The notes under the pieces are model-generated. The model ran no database searches. It was not told where the DNA came from and worked only from the letters and a program-made list of their open reading frames with translations. A DNA stretch of 64,000 nucleotides from Paenibacillus sp. 1_12 (GTDB taxonomy: Bacteria; Bacillota; Bacilli; Paenibacillales; NBRC-103111), in the NCBI RefSeq assembly GCF_900114475.1, contig NZ_FOTE01000019.1:39955-103954 (forward strand), read 5' to 3'. Of this stretch, positions 30,020 to 40,981 are shown piece after piece (position 1 is the stretch's first letter; every line of letters starts with the position of its first letter). The translations under genes and the position numbers were made by a program.

Positions 30020-30739
30020 CTAGTGCGTTGGCTGAGTGGTTTCTTTTTCCGCAGGAATCATGTAACCCACTCCAGGATAATTCACTATCAAATTAGTTCC
30101 AGGATTGGCATGCTTTAATTTCTGGCGAATACGGGCGATGGTAACCCGTAAATACTCGACATCATCGCGATATTCACTGCCCCATACGTCACTTAACAGC
30201 TGCTCATGCGTCATTACTTTATTCACATTTTGTAGCAGCAGCACGAACAATTTATATTCGGTATTCGTCAGCTTGACCTCAGTTTCCATCAGTCTAATGC
30301 GTCGCTGCGCCATATTAACGGTAATGGAGCCGTGTTTCATCTCACTGGCGCTTGTTGTCTGCAAGGTTCTTCCATCCGTGCGGCGCAGCACGGCATTCAC
30401 TCGGGCGAACAGCTCATCCAATGAAAAAGGTTTTGTTAAATAATCGTCCGCACCGATATTTAATCCCTGGACCTTATCATCCGAATTGCTGCGGGCAGTC
30501 AGCATGATGACGGGAACGTCCGAATAGCTGCGCAATCTGCGCAATACTTCCAGACCATCCATCCCCGGCATCATAATATCGAGAAGGATCAGGTCGGGAT
30601 CCATCTCGTCTATCTTATCCATTGCCTCTAGACCGCTCAGACAAGTCACCGTTTCATAACCCAATGATTTCAGATTAGCGGAAATAAAACGCAATATTTT
30701 GGCCTCATCATCCACGATGAGGATTTTTTGTTTCTTCAA
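30020..30739 (-). CDS. OmpR/PhoB-family response regulator
   Basis: 239 aa. The receiver domain has the acidic pair Asp10-Asp11, phospho-acceptor Asp54 in LLDIMMPG, a Thr in MLTARS, and Lys in LTKPFS. A winged-helix DNA-binding domain (about 130-232) contains LTNTEYKLFVLLLQNVNKV and ends PGVGYMIP. Its start overlaps the kinase stop by 4 bp (ATGA), so it is translationally coupled to the sensor. The targets are unknown. The convergent SLH gene is not obviously a target. Confidence 0.95.
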   Translation of the reverse strand: MKKQKILIVDDEAKILRFISANLKSLGYETVTCLSGLEAMDKIDEMDPDLILLDIMMPGMDGLEVLRRLRSYSDVPVIMLTARSNSDDKVQGLNIGADDYLTKPFSLDELFARVNAVLRRTDGRTLQTTSASEMKHGSITVNMAQRRIRLMETEVKLTNTEYKLFVLLLQNVNKVMTHEQLLSDVWGSEYRDDVEYLRVTIARIRQKLKHANPGTNLIVNYPGVGYMIPAEKETTQPTH

Positions 30740-33366
30740 ACCACATCATCTACTTTCGGATTATATTGGGGAATCGAAACGATAAACGTGCTGCCTTCAC
30801 CTTCTGTACTTTCTACATGAAGCTGGCCTCCATGTGAATCCATAATCCCTTTGCATATGGCAAGACCAAGTCCCGTTCCACTTGTACGGCGGCTCGATGA
30901 CAGATCCACCCGATAGAAGCGGTCAAAAATGTGCTCCAGATGGTCGGCATGTATCCCAGTACCATTATCTATGACTCGAATATACACATAACTATTATCG
31001 CTCTCTGCGGTAACCCGAACGAAGGGTTGTCTGTCATTATAACGAATGGCATTCGTAAACAAATTGACAAATACTTGTTCCAGCCGATCCTTATCCGCAT
31101 AAATAAGGGGCAGGCTGCCCTCCAAGGAAGCATCCATCTCCATCCAATGCTCGTCCGCACTCGGTAATCGTTTGATTGCGTTCCTGATAATAGATTGAAT
31201 ACGGGTAGGCTCACGATTAACTCTCATCGCTCCAGCTTCAATCTTGGAAATGTCCAGCCAATCCTCAATCAATTGCTGAATGCGCCCAATATCCTCATGA
31301 ATACCTTCAAGCAGCTCCTGTTTAAAGCTTTCATCCCAGTCGGCATCGACACGGAGCAGCGTTTCTACGCTTCCTTTGATTCCGGTTATCGGTGTTTTAA
31401 ATTCATGAGATGCCAATGAAATTAAATCATTTTTCAATGAATCAACCTCATGCTCCTTTGTGATGTCACGCCACACATAACCTCGGCCATAAACATGGTC
31501 CTGACTAAGTACAAGAAAAGAGGTCACGATCATAAACCGTTCTTTGCCGGTAGTTGCAGTGAGCTTGAATTTAACGGCAGGAACCTCCTGTGAAATTAAA
31601 GACGTGAATACTTCCCGAGATTCAGGGCTTCGCAGCCTTACAGTCTCGAACATCGCCTCTTCACTCATTTGCAGCAATTCCGGAATCGGAATCCCGAACA
31701 TTTCGCTCATTTGGCGATTCCCATATACGACCTGCTTTTGCATATCGATCAGCACAATCGCATCCGTCATACTCTCCAGAACAGCCTGCAGGGTGGCATG
31801 CTCATGCTGAACACTTTTGAGCAAAAGATCATTTTGCAGCATAACGGCGACTGAGTTAGCAAAGGTATGAAGAAAATTGCGATCCTGCTCCGACACGTTA
31901 CCATTCTCTTTCCCCTGTGAAACATTTAAGTGGGCAAGCTCGATTGTTCCTGAACGTACTGGAACTATATAGGCCGGCGAGTCTATAGCTGCACGGATTT
32001 GCGCGCCTCCATCAGCTACGATCCTCTTTCTGCTAAAAATTCCCAGCTGTCGCGTATCACCCTCATATGAAGGGTCAAGCCGAACGTCCGCATTCAACAG
32101 TAAGCGCAGCTGATCGATGCTGCCTTCTATAAGCTCTGGTGTTTCCTGTGAAGGATTCATAGGTGTAATCAGTGTATTGACGATTTCCAGTTCTTTATTT
32201 TTGCGGGAAAGGCTTTGAGTGCGGTCCTCAACCCGATGCTCAAGCTCCGCATTGAGTCCGAGTAGTGCTTTTTGATTTTCATTCACCTGCTGAGCCATTT
32301 CGAAAAATCGGTTAGCCAATACGTTCAGCTCATAAGGTACTCCACGCATTGCCGTTTTTTCAGGCCTTTCCTTGTAGCTGCCGTCAGCCAGCTTTTGCGT
32401 GTAACCTACGAGCAGATGAATGGTATTATTAAGCCTTTTGGCGAGAAAGAAGCCAAGTGCGATTGTCAAGCCAATCGCAAGCAGCAGCAGCGTAAAGGTT
32501 AATAACAGAGAGTTAAACAACGCCTCATTCACAGTTTGATAAGATCGGCCGACCCATACCTTCCAGCCAAGCCCACTGATCGTTGTATAAGTGATAAGCT
32601 CCTCTTGCTGTAGCAAGGACGACATGAACCTGCCGAGTCCCTCTGGGCTCTCCTCTGCAGCCTGAACGACTGCTTCTGTGCTTAAATTTTTCATTGTAGC
32701 CATCACTTGTTGATCAGGATGGTAAATAGCTTGATTCAGGCGGTCCAGCACGACAGGATACGTATTTTTCCCATAGTCATATTTGGTTACCAGCTGTTCC
32801 AGCTGTTTTAAATCGAGAGCAGCCGCTACAAACCCGTCATATTGACGATCTTCGCTAAAGATAGGAGTAGCTATGACAACACCCGGTGTCCCTGCACTTT
32901 GCAGTCCGCGGAATAAGGACGAAATCGTCGTGGACTGGGCTTTGAGCATCTCACTATAATAGCTGTTCTGACTAAGGCTTGTTCCTACAAGCGGCTCACC
33001 GGTTGGATTGGTTTCCGGAAATGAGGCAGTGATGATGCCGCTACGATCCGCAGCGACCACATTGATCAAACCGGGAAGGCTTGCTTGAAGCGATTGGAGT
33101 TTGGGTGTAATTCCAGCACGATCACGAAAAGAAGTACGGGAGGCGCTGATCGTCGCACCCAATGTCTCAATGGCATTTTTGCGGTAATAAATATAGGCTT
33201 CCACAGCATCGGCAAGCCGTTGTGTCGTATGCATTTGCGTACGCTTATAATCGTCTTTTATTTGATTGATCTGAAAGATCTGAATACTGCCCAGAATCAG
33301 TATCGGAATCAAGGCTATTATCGTAAAAGCTCTCGTCAAATGTACACGTAATGGCAGATGCTTCAT
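30736..33366 (-). CDS. Membrane sensor histidine kinase (dCache-HAMP-PAS-HisKA)
   Basis: 876 aa from ATG 33366, which has AGGAAGGA 7 nt upstream; the longer frame from 33390 lacks a site. TM1 about 10-30, extracellular dCache sensor about 40-280, TM2 about 293-320, HAMP about 322-375, a GAF-like region (about 400-530), PAS (about 545-660, with MTDAIVLIDMQKQVVYGN), HisKA with the phospho-His in LASHEFKTPITG, and HATPase with FTNAIRYND, DNGTGIH and GTGLGLAICKGIMDSHGG. It forms a two-component pair with the overlapping regulator gene. The extracellular Cache suggests small-molecule sensing. Confidence 0.93.
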   Translation of the reverse strand: MKHLPLRVHLTRAFTIIALIPILILGSIQIFQINQIKDDYKRTQMHTTQRLADAVEAYIYYRKNAIETLGATISASRTSFRDRAGITPKLQSLQASLPGLINVVAADRSGIITASFPETNPTGEPLVGTSLSQNSYYSEMLKAQSTTISSLFRGLQSAGTPGVVIATPIFSEDRQYDGFVAAALDLKQLEQLVTKYDYGKNTYPVVLDRLNQAIYHPDQQVMATMKNLSTEAVVQAAEESPEGLGRFMSSLLQQEELITYTTISGLGWKVWVGRSYQTVNEALFNSLLLTFTLLLLAIGLTIALGFFLAKRLNNTIHLLVGYTQKLADGSYKERPEKTAMRGVPYELNVLANRFFEMAQQVNENQKALLGLNAELEHRVEDRTQSLSRKNKELEIVNTLITPMNPSQETPELIEGSIDQLRLLLNADVRLDPSYEGDTRQLGIFSRKRIVADGGAQIRAAIDSPAYIVPVRSGTIELAHLNVSQGKENGNVSEQDRNFLHTFANSVAVMLQNDLLLKSVQHEHATLQAVLESMTDAIVLIDMQKQVVYGNRQMSEMFGIPIPELLQMSEEAMFETVRLRSPESREVFTSLISQEVPAVKFKLTATTGKERFMIVTSFLVLSQDHVYGRGYVWRDITKEHEVDSLKNDLISLASHEFKTPITGIKGSVETLLRVDADWDESFKQELLEGIHEDIGRIQQLIEDWLDISKIEAGAMRVNREPTRIQSIIRNAIKRLPSADEHWMEMDASLEGSLPLIYADKDRLEQVFVNLFTNAIRYNDRQPFVRVTAESDNSYVYIRVIDNGTGIHADHLEHIFDRFYRVDLSSSRRTSGTGLGLAICKGIMDSHGGQLHVESTEGEGSTFIVSIPQYNPKVDDVV

Positions 33367-33542
33367 GTAAAATTCCTTCCTGTCCGACATCAGTGCCAGC
33401 TTATTGCTTTATCCTTTATTTTATCATATATAGTGCTGTGTAGACAGAGCCGGAATGCAAGATGATCCTTCACCAACGCCAAAAGGGCTGGGCCTGGAAT
33501 CCCCAAGCTTCAGCCATGTCAGCTATCTTCAACATACATTCG

Positions 33543-33646
33543 TTAAAAATTGAACTTCATACCCGTAAGTTCCTCACTCTGCCGCCAGGGCTGCTCTGCC
33601 AAGTCCGAAACAATCGCCCATGACCGCACAGCTGTGCATTTTTGGC
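33543..33646 (-). pseudogene. Possible C-terminal remnant of an unknown gene
   Basis: Minus-strand open frame lacking a start, running into a TAA at 33543. It ends RSWAIVSDLAEQPW followed by a basic/acidic tail and KFNF, and reads like a true protein C-terminus. It lies right behind the aldo/keto reductase stop. I do not recognise the family. Confidence 0.25.
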
Positions 33647-33660
33647 AATCGGCAGGAAAA

Positions 33661-34647
<987 letters not shown>

Positions 34648-34863
34648 CAGGCAGCCTCATTTCCTGAATTTTTTCTGGAACGGATATTACCTTTCCATTG
34701 TAGCATTTTGGAAATCATTTTAAAAAAAGCTCCGTTTAGAACAACTATTCATACTTCATAGTTTAAAATAGGAACGTTTGTTGATAACCAGATTCATTAT
34801 TGACGGACGTTTCGCCAGGTATAGGCATACGCTGATTTATCTGATTGTAAAGGCAGAATAACC

Positions 34864-34980
34864 ATGTTTTCAAATACACCTCTTACCTTTGTACTTATCC
34901 ACGGATCCTGGGCGGACTCCAGTTTTTGGAGTGGGATCGCTGCTGAATTGCAAAAAATGGGTCAGAACCTAATCGGATAG
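34864..34980 (+). pseudogene. Alpha/beta-hydrolase N-terminal remnant
   Basis: A 38-codon frame from ATG 34864 reads as the first strand and helix of an alpha/beta hydrolase (TFVLIHGSWADSSFWSGIA). It then ends abruptly at TAG 34978-34980. The nucleophile elbow and all later parts are missing. The following bases up to 35025 do not restore it, so this is a truncated relic lying at the 3' end of the ABC exporter operon. Confidence 0.65.
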
Positions 34981-35025
34981 CTCAATACCTATATGAAGCC
35001 GGAAGAGATTGATTCATGGAGCGCT

Positions 35026-36852
35026 CTAAGCTGGCTCTTCATTAAACTGATTGTGAAATAGCCCATAGTAAAAGCCCTTTTGCTGCAGCAAGGAATCATG
35101 GGAACCTTTCTCAATAATGGTTCCCTTGTCGACAACAAGAATTTGATCCGCTTGTTGAATCGTGTTCAGTCGATGCGCAATCACAATGCTCGTTCTGCCC
35201 TTCATCAGTCGGAACAGAGCCTCCTGTATTTTGAGCTCGGTAATGGTGTCGATACTGCTCGTAGCCTCGTCAAGAATGAGAATCGATGGATCAGCGAGAA
35301 TCGCTCTGGCTATCGACATCAACTGTTTTTGGCCTTGACTGATGCCGCTGCCATCCTGTTTTAACATCGTATCGTACTGCAACGGCAGCTTCATAATAAA
35401 AGCATGTGCATTCGCTGAAATAGCGGCCTGCTGAACCTCGGAGTCCGTCGCATCAAGCCTTCCGTAACGAATATTATCTCGAATGGTTCCTTGAAACAAA
35501 AATGAATCCTGCAAAACAAAACCCATATGACGGCGCAGATTAGCCCGTTGAATACTTGTGATGTCATGACCGTCAATGAAGATTTGTCCGTGATCGGCAT
35601 CATAGAAACGCGACAGCAGCTGGACTATGGTGGATTTGCCCGCACCTGTAGGGCCGACTAATGCCAGAGTTTCTCCAGGTGCAACACGGAACTTGACGTC
35701 TCGCAGAGTCTGGACTTGCTGATTGTAGGAAAAGGCAACATCGGAGAATACGATCTCTCCCCTCATTTCCGGCAATTCAATTGCATCCTGCTCATCATTG
35801 ATCTCGCCCTTCTCCTCCAGCACTTCAAAAACCCGCTCTGCACCTGCAATTGCCGACAAAAACGTGTTAAATTGATTAGCTAGATCGTTAAGCGGACGTA
35901 TAAATTGTCTGGCATACTCAGAGAACGTGACGACGATACCGATCGAGATTATATCATGCATAACGAGCATCCCGCCCACGATGGCGATAACACCAAAGCT
36001 TGCATTGGTTAACCCGTTCATCAGCTTGGGAATAAAGCCCGAATAGGTTTGCGCCCAGTAGCCTGATACTTTCAGCTTCTGTGCCTTTTCCAAAAATATT
36101 TCCGTCATCTGCTCTTCGCGCGAGAACACTTTAACAATGCTTTGGCCGGATAATGTCTCCTCGACAAATCCATTAAGCTCACCCAGATTTTGCTGTTGTT
36201 CTTTAAAATATTTGCTTGTACGTGCTGTAATCCACTTCATACCGAAATACATAATGGGAATGATGACTACAGTGATTAATGTTAGCAGCGGGCTGAGCCA
36301 AAGCATTAAAATGATCATACCCGTGAACGTAAACAAGCTGGAAATGATCTGGATAAAAGAGCTGTTCAAGGTTTGACTCACATTATCGATATCATTGGTG
36401 AGACGGCTCATTAGCTCTCCATGCTGACGCTTGGCAAAGAACGAAATAGGCAGCCTGTGCAGCTGTCGAAATAAATCCTCACGCATGGCGTAAACCGTTT
36501 TTTGTGCCACTCCGATCATCCAATAATTTTGCAGCCAGGAAGAAAGCGAGAACAGTACATAAGTACCAGCAAGCAGCAAGAGCAGCCGTATAAGTCCGTC
36601 ACTGTGGGGCGAGACTACAAAGCGGTCTATGGCTACACCGAGCAGATACGGTCCAAGCAGACCAAGCGAAGAGCTTATTAGAACCATTAGGAATATGAGT
36701 GCCAGCAAGCCTTTATGTACTGAACAGTAGCTCCATATCTTTCTTAATGTACCGCTCCAGTTTTGGGGGAGCTGTTTTTTCTTGGGAGCAGATTCACTCG
36801 CTTTATTGTTCTTCGGGGTCTTTGTCTGTAGCGAAACCGATTGACTAGACAT
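35026..36852 (-). CDS. ABC exporter half-transporter, canonical ATPase site subunit
   Basis: 608 aa with an N-terminal six-helix membrane domain and a C-terminal ATPase. Walker A VGPTGAGKST, signature ISQGQKQLM, Walker B ILILDEATSS with the catalytic Glu, and a switch His in IVIAHRLNT. The start (AGGAG 10 nt upstream) lies inside the end of the previous gene (8-bp overlap). Together they form a heterodimeric multidrug or lipid exporter of the BmrCD/YheHI kind (inference from family). The N-terminal 30 residues are polar and Lys/Ser-rich. A small hydrolase remnant follows downstream. Confidence 0.93.
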   Translation of the reverse strand: MSSQSVSLQTKTPKNNKASESAPKKKQLPQNWSGTLRKIWSYCSVHKGLLALIFLMVLISSSLGLLGPYLLGVAIDRFVVSPHSDGLIRLLLLLAGTYVLFSLSSWLQNYWMIGVAQKTVYAMREDLFRQLHRLPISFFAKRQHGELMSRLTNDIDNVSQTLNSSFIQIISSLFTFTGMIILMLWLSPLLTLITVVIIPIMYFGMKWITARTSKYFKEQQQNLGELNGFVEETLSGQSIVKVFSREEQMTEIFLEKAQKLKVSGYWAQTYSGFIPKLMNGLTNASFGVIAIVGGMLVMHDIISIGIVVTFSEYARQFIRPLNDLANQFNTFLSAIAGAERVFEVLEEKGEINDEQDAIELPEMRGEIVFSDVAFSYNQQVQTLRDVKFRVAPGETLALVGPTGAGKSTIVQLLSRFYDADHGQIFIDGHDITSIQRANLRRHMGFVLQDSFLFQGTIRDNIRYGRLDATDSEVQQAAISANAHAFIMKLPLQYDTMLKQDGSGISQGQKQLMSIARAILADPSILILDEATSSIDTITELKIQEALFRLMKGRTSIVIAHRLNTIQQADQILVVDKGTIIEKGSHDSLLQQKGFYYGLFHNQFNEEPA

Positions 36853-38575
36853 GTTGTACGTTCTCCTCTCTCATTTGAGATTGAACGATCTCTCGATAAA
36901 GTGCAGATTGTGCAAGCAGTTGCTGATGATCACCCACTGCCAGCAGGCTTCCTTCTTCCAGTAGGAGCACCGTATCTGCGGCTATGGCTGTAGCGATTTT
37001 TTGCGTGATGATTAAAGTTGTACATTCGAGTGTTCTCAAGGCTGCCAGCAGTCCGGCCTCGGTTCTTACGTCCAGGGCACTTGTGCTGTCATCCAGCAGC
37101 AGCAGCTTGGGCTTGCGTAATAAGGCTCTGGCAATTGATATACGCTGCTTTTGACCGCCAGATAGATTGACGCCTTTTTGACCGACTATGGTTTCGTATT
37201 GCTGAGGCAAGTTCAGGATGGTCTCATGAATCTGGGCTCTTTGAGCGGCTTCTATCACTTCCTCCATCGAGGCATTGTCAAAGCCCCACATGATGTTGTC
37301 CTTCACGCTTCCCGTAAACAGTATAACCTCCTGAGGCACATATCCGATCTCGCTGCGCAGCACACTTGGCTCGAAGGATCTAATCTCCTTGCCATCGATA
37401 AATATGCTTCCTTGGGATACCTCGTATAAACGGGGAATGAGCTGGAATAAGGATGTTTTCCCTGAACCTGTTGCTCCAAGCACAGCAATGGTTTCCCCTG
37501 GACGAGCTTTGAATGAAACCGACTTCAACACATCTTCGGTCATGCCGGGATATTGGAAGGATACCTTGTCAAATATGACACTCCCCTCCGTTATCCGGTT
37601 TGCTGCTGACATCGACACGGTATTGTCCTGATCCTCAGGTGCGCTCAACACTTCGGCTACCCTTGTCGCTGAGGCTTTAGCCCGAGAGAGAGCCATGACC
37701 AGCATAGAGATTGTAGAAAATAAGCCTGTGATCCGTGTCGCATAATTAACTACAGCTACGATTTGGCCGATAGTCGCATCTCCTGTATTCACCTGTAGAT
37801 GTCCAGACCAGAGAATGAACAATATACTCAAGTTCATCACCAAAAGAAGCAGAGGTATGGTCAGCTCAATTAATCGCAGAGCAGCCATTGTTCGGTTCAT
37901 CAATGCTTCATTCGTTTGAGTGAAACGCTTGATTTCATGATTACCCCGTACAAGCGCTTTAATTAGCCGAATCCCCATTAAATTTTCCCGCAAGACCCCA
38001 TTCGTTTGATCCAGTCGCTCCTGTACAGAACGAAATAATGAGAACGCTCTCTTCATCATCCAAACTAATAGCAATAGCAAAAGCGGTGTTATGACGACCA
38101 AAATGAGAGCCACTTTAAAATGAACCATCAAGGCCATCACCATACCAAAGATCATAAACAATGGAGCCCGCATCATGATCCGCAAGCCCATAAATACGGT
38201 ATTTTGGAGCTGGGTGACATCACTTGTAATTCTGGTAATTAAGGACGAAGTCTGAAATTGATTGAACTGAGCAAATGGAATCGCTTGCACCTTCGTAAAC
38301 AAGCTTTTTCGAATATCGAATCCAAAGTTTTGACTGACATGCGCGGCGAAGAAGGAGTTCACTATCCCGCCGATAAAACCAAGCAAGGAGATGAAAATCA
38401 TAACCCCTCCCCAAAACAGCACAACAGAGAGATCCTGATGAACAATTCCGTTATCGATGACTTTGGACATGAGCAGCGGATGAAACAGCTCAACCATTAA
38501 CTCAACAAGCATCAATAGTACTGCAATGACCATGGCTACCCGGTAAGGCTTCAGAAATGACATGATGATGCTCAT
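36845..38575 (-). CDS. ABC exporter half-transporter with degenerate ATPase site
   Basis: 576 aa, ATG 38575 behind AGGGGA. Six membrane helices precede the ATPase: Walker A LGATGSGKTS, signature LSGGQKQRISIAR, and Walker B LLLLDDSTSALD, where Asp replaces the catalytic Glu. The switch position reads LIITQKIAT, with Gln instead of His. These changes mark the degenerate partner of a heterodimeric exporter, and the downstream overlapping gene encodes the intact partner. An inverted repeat sits about 104 bp upstream, between this operon and the divergent monooxygenase gene. Confidence 0.93.
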   Translation of the reverse strand: MSIIMSFLKPYRVAMVIAVLLMLVELMVELFHPLLMSKVIDNGIVHQDLSVVLFWGGVMIFISLLGFIGGIVNSFFAAHVSQNFGFDIRKSLFTKVQAIPFAQFNQFQTSSLITRITSDVTQLQNTVFMGLRIMMRAPLFMIFGMVMALMVHFKVALILVVITPLLLLLLVWMMKRAFSLFRSVQERLDQTNGVLRENLMGIRLIKALVRGNHEIKRFTQTNEALMNRTMAALRLIELTIPLLLLVMNLSILFILWSGHLQVNTGDATIGQIVAVVNYATRITGLFSTISMLVMALSRAKASATRVAEVLSAPEDQDNTVSMSAANRITEGSVIFDKVSFQYPGMTEDVLKSVSFKARPGETIAVLGATGSGKTSLFQLIPRLYEVSQGSIFIDGKEIRSFEPSVLRSEIGYVPQEVILFTGSVKDNIMWGFDNASMEEVIEAAQRAQIHETILNLPQQYETIVGQKGVNLSGGQKQRISIARALLRKPKLLLLDDSTSALDVRTEAGLLAALRTLECTTLIITQKIATAIAADTVLLLEEGSLLAVGDHQQLLAQSALYREIVQSQMREENVQHV

Positions 38576-38678
38576 AGATTATCCCCTAACTAATGTTGAC
38601 TATAGTAATATTTTCAGGATTGATTATTTAAAATTATACCTCTCAATTACGAAATATCAATCACTTAAATTTGTACCT

Positions 38679-38698
38679 ACTATTTCAATGTGAATAGT
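38679..38698. promoter_or_regulatory. Inverted repeat in divergent promoter region
   Basis: ACTATT and AATAGT, separated by eight bases, lie in the gap between the ABC exporter operon and the monooxygenase gene, next to a TATAAT-like box. It is an operator candidate with no identified regulator. Confidence 0.4.
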
Positions 38699-38779
38699 AT
38701 ATAATGATGTAAAATCCATTTAACCTCATGGCATTTATAGCTCAAGCTTCAAGAAACTACTTAAAAAGGGTGATGAAAG

Positions 38780-40084
38780 ATGAGCGAATCCAAACGTAGA
38801 ATGATTTTGAATCTGTTTTTAAGCAATGCGGGATCTCATAGAGGAGCCTGGCGCCATTCCAGTACAAGGCTTGAAGACATACATAATATTAAGCATTTTC
38901 AACGGCTTGCCATTAAGGCCGAGGCAGCGCGGATCGATTCGCTATTTATAGCCGATGGTCTGTCTATTGAAGCAAAGGCTGTCCAGCATGGCCCCATCCT
39001 TGGGTTTGAGCCGTTGACTTTGTTATCCTCCATTGCTACAGTAACGGAGAAAATAGCCTTGATTGCTACCGTTTCTACAAGCTTTAACGAGCCATATAAC
39101 GTTGCAAGAATATTTGCTTCACTAGATCATATTAGCGGAGGCCGCGCTGGCTGGAATATGGTAACCACGGGTGTAGAGCGCACCGCTTTCAACTTTGGCC
39201 TACAGCAATTGCCCAGCCACAAACATCGTTATGAAAGAGCACAGGAATTCGCAGAGGTCGTGCTCAAATTGTGGGACAGCTGGGAGGACGGCGCATTAAT
39301 ACAGGACAAAACTTCCGGGATTTATGCCGATGTCAGCAAGGTTCATGATATTCATCATGAAGGAACGCATTTTTCTGTTCGGGGTGCTTTGAATATTATG
39401 CGTCCTCCGCAAGGCAGACCGCTGCTCGTGCAAGCAGGCGCATCAGAAGAAGGTAAAAACTTTGCTGCCCAATATGCCGAGCTTATTTTTACCGTTCAAA
39501 ACTCCTTGGAGGAAGCCAAGCTTTTTTATCAGGATATTCGCGCAAGGACGGCAGCGGCAGGAAGATCTCCTGACCATATTAAAATATTGCCCGGACTTCT
39601 CGTCATTGTCGGTGCAACAGATGCAGAAGCTCAGGACAAAGCAAACGAGCTTCAGCAGATTGCACCCATCGAACGCGCCGTGATGTCCTTGTCAAACTTG
39701 CTCGGAATTGATTTCTCGGTCTATTCGCTTGATGATCCATTTCCAGAGCTGCCTGAGCCGAGTCAAGTCAATGCCTATCAAACTTTTCATCAAATGGTTA
39801 GAAAGATCGTCGCCACAGGAAAGCTGACCCTGCGTGAATTTCTGAACAAGTATTGGGTGGGTGCAGGCCAGCTTCAAGCTGTTGGTACGCCTGAGCATAT
39901 CGCGGATTTGATGGAGACTTGGTTCTTAGAGGAGGCGGCCGACGGTTTCAATGTTATGCCCCAGCTTAACTTCGGAGTCGTGGATGATTTTCTGGAGCTG
40001 GTAGTTCCTGAGCTTCAGCGCAGAGGACTATTCCCTACAGCCTATGAAGGTCAAAGCTTGCGTGAAAACCTCGGTCTCAGTTAA
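38780..40084 (+). CDS. LLM-class flavin-dependent monooxygenase (NtaA/SnaA/DszA type)
   Basis: 434 aa, ATG 38780 behind AAGGGTG. It belongs to the bacterial-luciferase-like (beta/alpha)8 group using reduced FMN. Visible features: NAGSHRGAWRH near the N-terminus, DSLFIADGLSI, LDHISGGRAGWNMVTT, and RYERAQEFAEVVLKLWDSWE, which is very typical of the NtaA/SoxA/DszA subfamily. These enzymes oxidise aminopolycarboxylates or cleave C-S or C-N bonds and need a separate flavin reductase. The next gene, 33 bp away, encodes a sulfurtransferase, so an organosulfur substrate is a reasonable inference. Confidence 0.92.
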   Translation: MSESKRRMILNLFLSNAGSHRGAWRHSSTRLEDIHNIKHFQRLAIKAEAARIDSLFIADGLSIEAKAVQHGPILGFEPLTLLSSIATVTEKIALIATVSTSFNEPYNVARIFASLDHISGGRAGWNMVTTGVERTAFNFGLQQLPSHKHRYERAQEFAEVVLKLWDSWEDGALIQDKTSGIYADVSKVHDIHHEGTHFSVRGALNIMRPPQGRPLLVQAGASEEGKNFAAQYAELIFTVQNSLEEAKLFYQDIRARTAAAGRSPDHIKILPGLLVIVGATDAEAQDKANELQQIAPIERAVMSLSNLLGIDFSVYSLDDPFPELPEPSQVNAYQTFHQMVRKIVATGKLTLREFLNKYWVGAGQLQAVGTPEHIADLMETWFLEEAADGFNVMPQLNFGVVDDFLELVVPELQRRGLFPTAYEGQSLRENLGLS

Positions 40085-40117
40085 TCCCAGAACATGATGT
40101 AACAAGGAGGATTTAAT

Positions 40118-40951
40118 ATGACTACTCACAACGAATTTGATTATCCAAACGGACATTTGCTTGTCGATGTTCCTTGGGTGGAAACGAATCTTGGCTCCAC
40201 TGAGGTAGTACTGCTGGATGTACGAGCCAAAGGTTATGATGCTGGACACATCCCTGGAGCGATCCGGCTTGACGCCAAATTATTTAAAGATCATTCTCAG
40301 CCTAAATTCGCATCAGCGGATACAGTCAAAAGAATGCTGGAACAATCCGGAGTTAGCGATGGAAAAACCGTGGTTGTCTACGATGAGGGGGGCGGTGTTC
40401 TAGCCACTCGTGTCTTTTATGTACTGGAATATTATGGTCTCAAGGATCAAATCAAATTGCTGGATGGCGGTTACACCGCATGGTCTGCAGCAGGTAATAC
40501 GATATCCACAGAGCTGCCTCTTGTTTCTGAGGGAACTCTCTCAGTATCCGTCGATAATCGACGAGTTGTTACTCAGAAAAACATTCAGGACGGTTTGGAC
40601 CACAGTCTCCTGCTCGATGTTCGTGCATGGGAAGAATATACAGGTGCAGATCAACGATCCAACCTTAAGGGCGGGCATATTCGTGGGGCCATTCATAAGG
40701 AATGGAAAGAAGCACTCGGTCCAAAGGATGAGAACGGAGTTGTACGTTTTAAGAATTACAGATCGTTGCAGCAGGAGTTTGAAGCAGCAGGCCTACGGCC
40801 GGAGCTAACGATAGTCCCTTACTGCCAGTCCAATCAGCGAGGTGCGCATACGTATTTTGTGCTGCGATTAATCGGTTATTCCGATGTACGTCCTTATGAA
40901 GGTTCCTGGGATGAGTGGGGAAATGCAGAGCATACGGAGGCTGTAACCTGA
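40118..40951 (+). CDS. Tandem-rhodanese sulfurtransferase
   Basis: 277 aa, ATG 40118 behind AAGGAGG. Two rhodanese domains. The N-terminal one (about 10-125) is inactive, with Asp in place of Cys (VVVYDEGGGVLATR). The C-terminal one (about 155-275) has the active-site loop VPYCQSNQRGAHTYF with the sulfane-carrying Cys. Conserved GGHIRGAIHKEW precedes it. Family members move sulfur from thiosulfate or mercaptopyruvate to cyanide or thiols. It is probably cotranscribed with the flavin monooxygenase, which could release sulfite or thiols for it to handle. Confidence 0.92.
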   Translation: MTTHNEFDYPNGHLLVDVPWVETNLGSTEVVLLDVRAKGYDAGHIPGAIRLDAKLFKDHSQPKFASADTVKRMLEQSGVSDGKTVVVYDEGGGVLATRVFYVLEYYGLKDQIKLLDGGYTAWSAAGNTISTELPLVSEGTLSVSVDNRRVVTQKNIQDGLDHSLLLDVRAWEEYTGADQRSNLKGGHIRGAIHKEWKEALGPKDENGVVRFKNYRSLQQEFEAAGLRPELTIVPYCQSNQRGAHTYFVLRLIGYSDVRPYEGSWDEWGNAEHTEAVT

Positions 40952-40981
40952 TTCTATCTGGCTAGACTCACAGCTTTTTTC

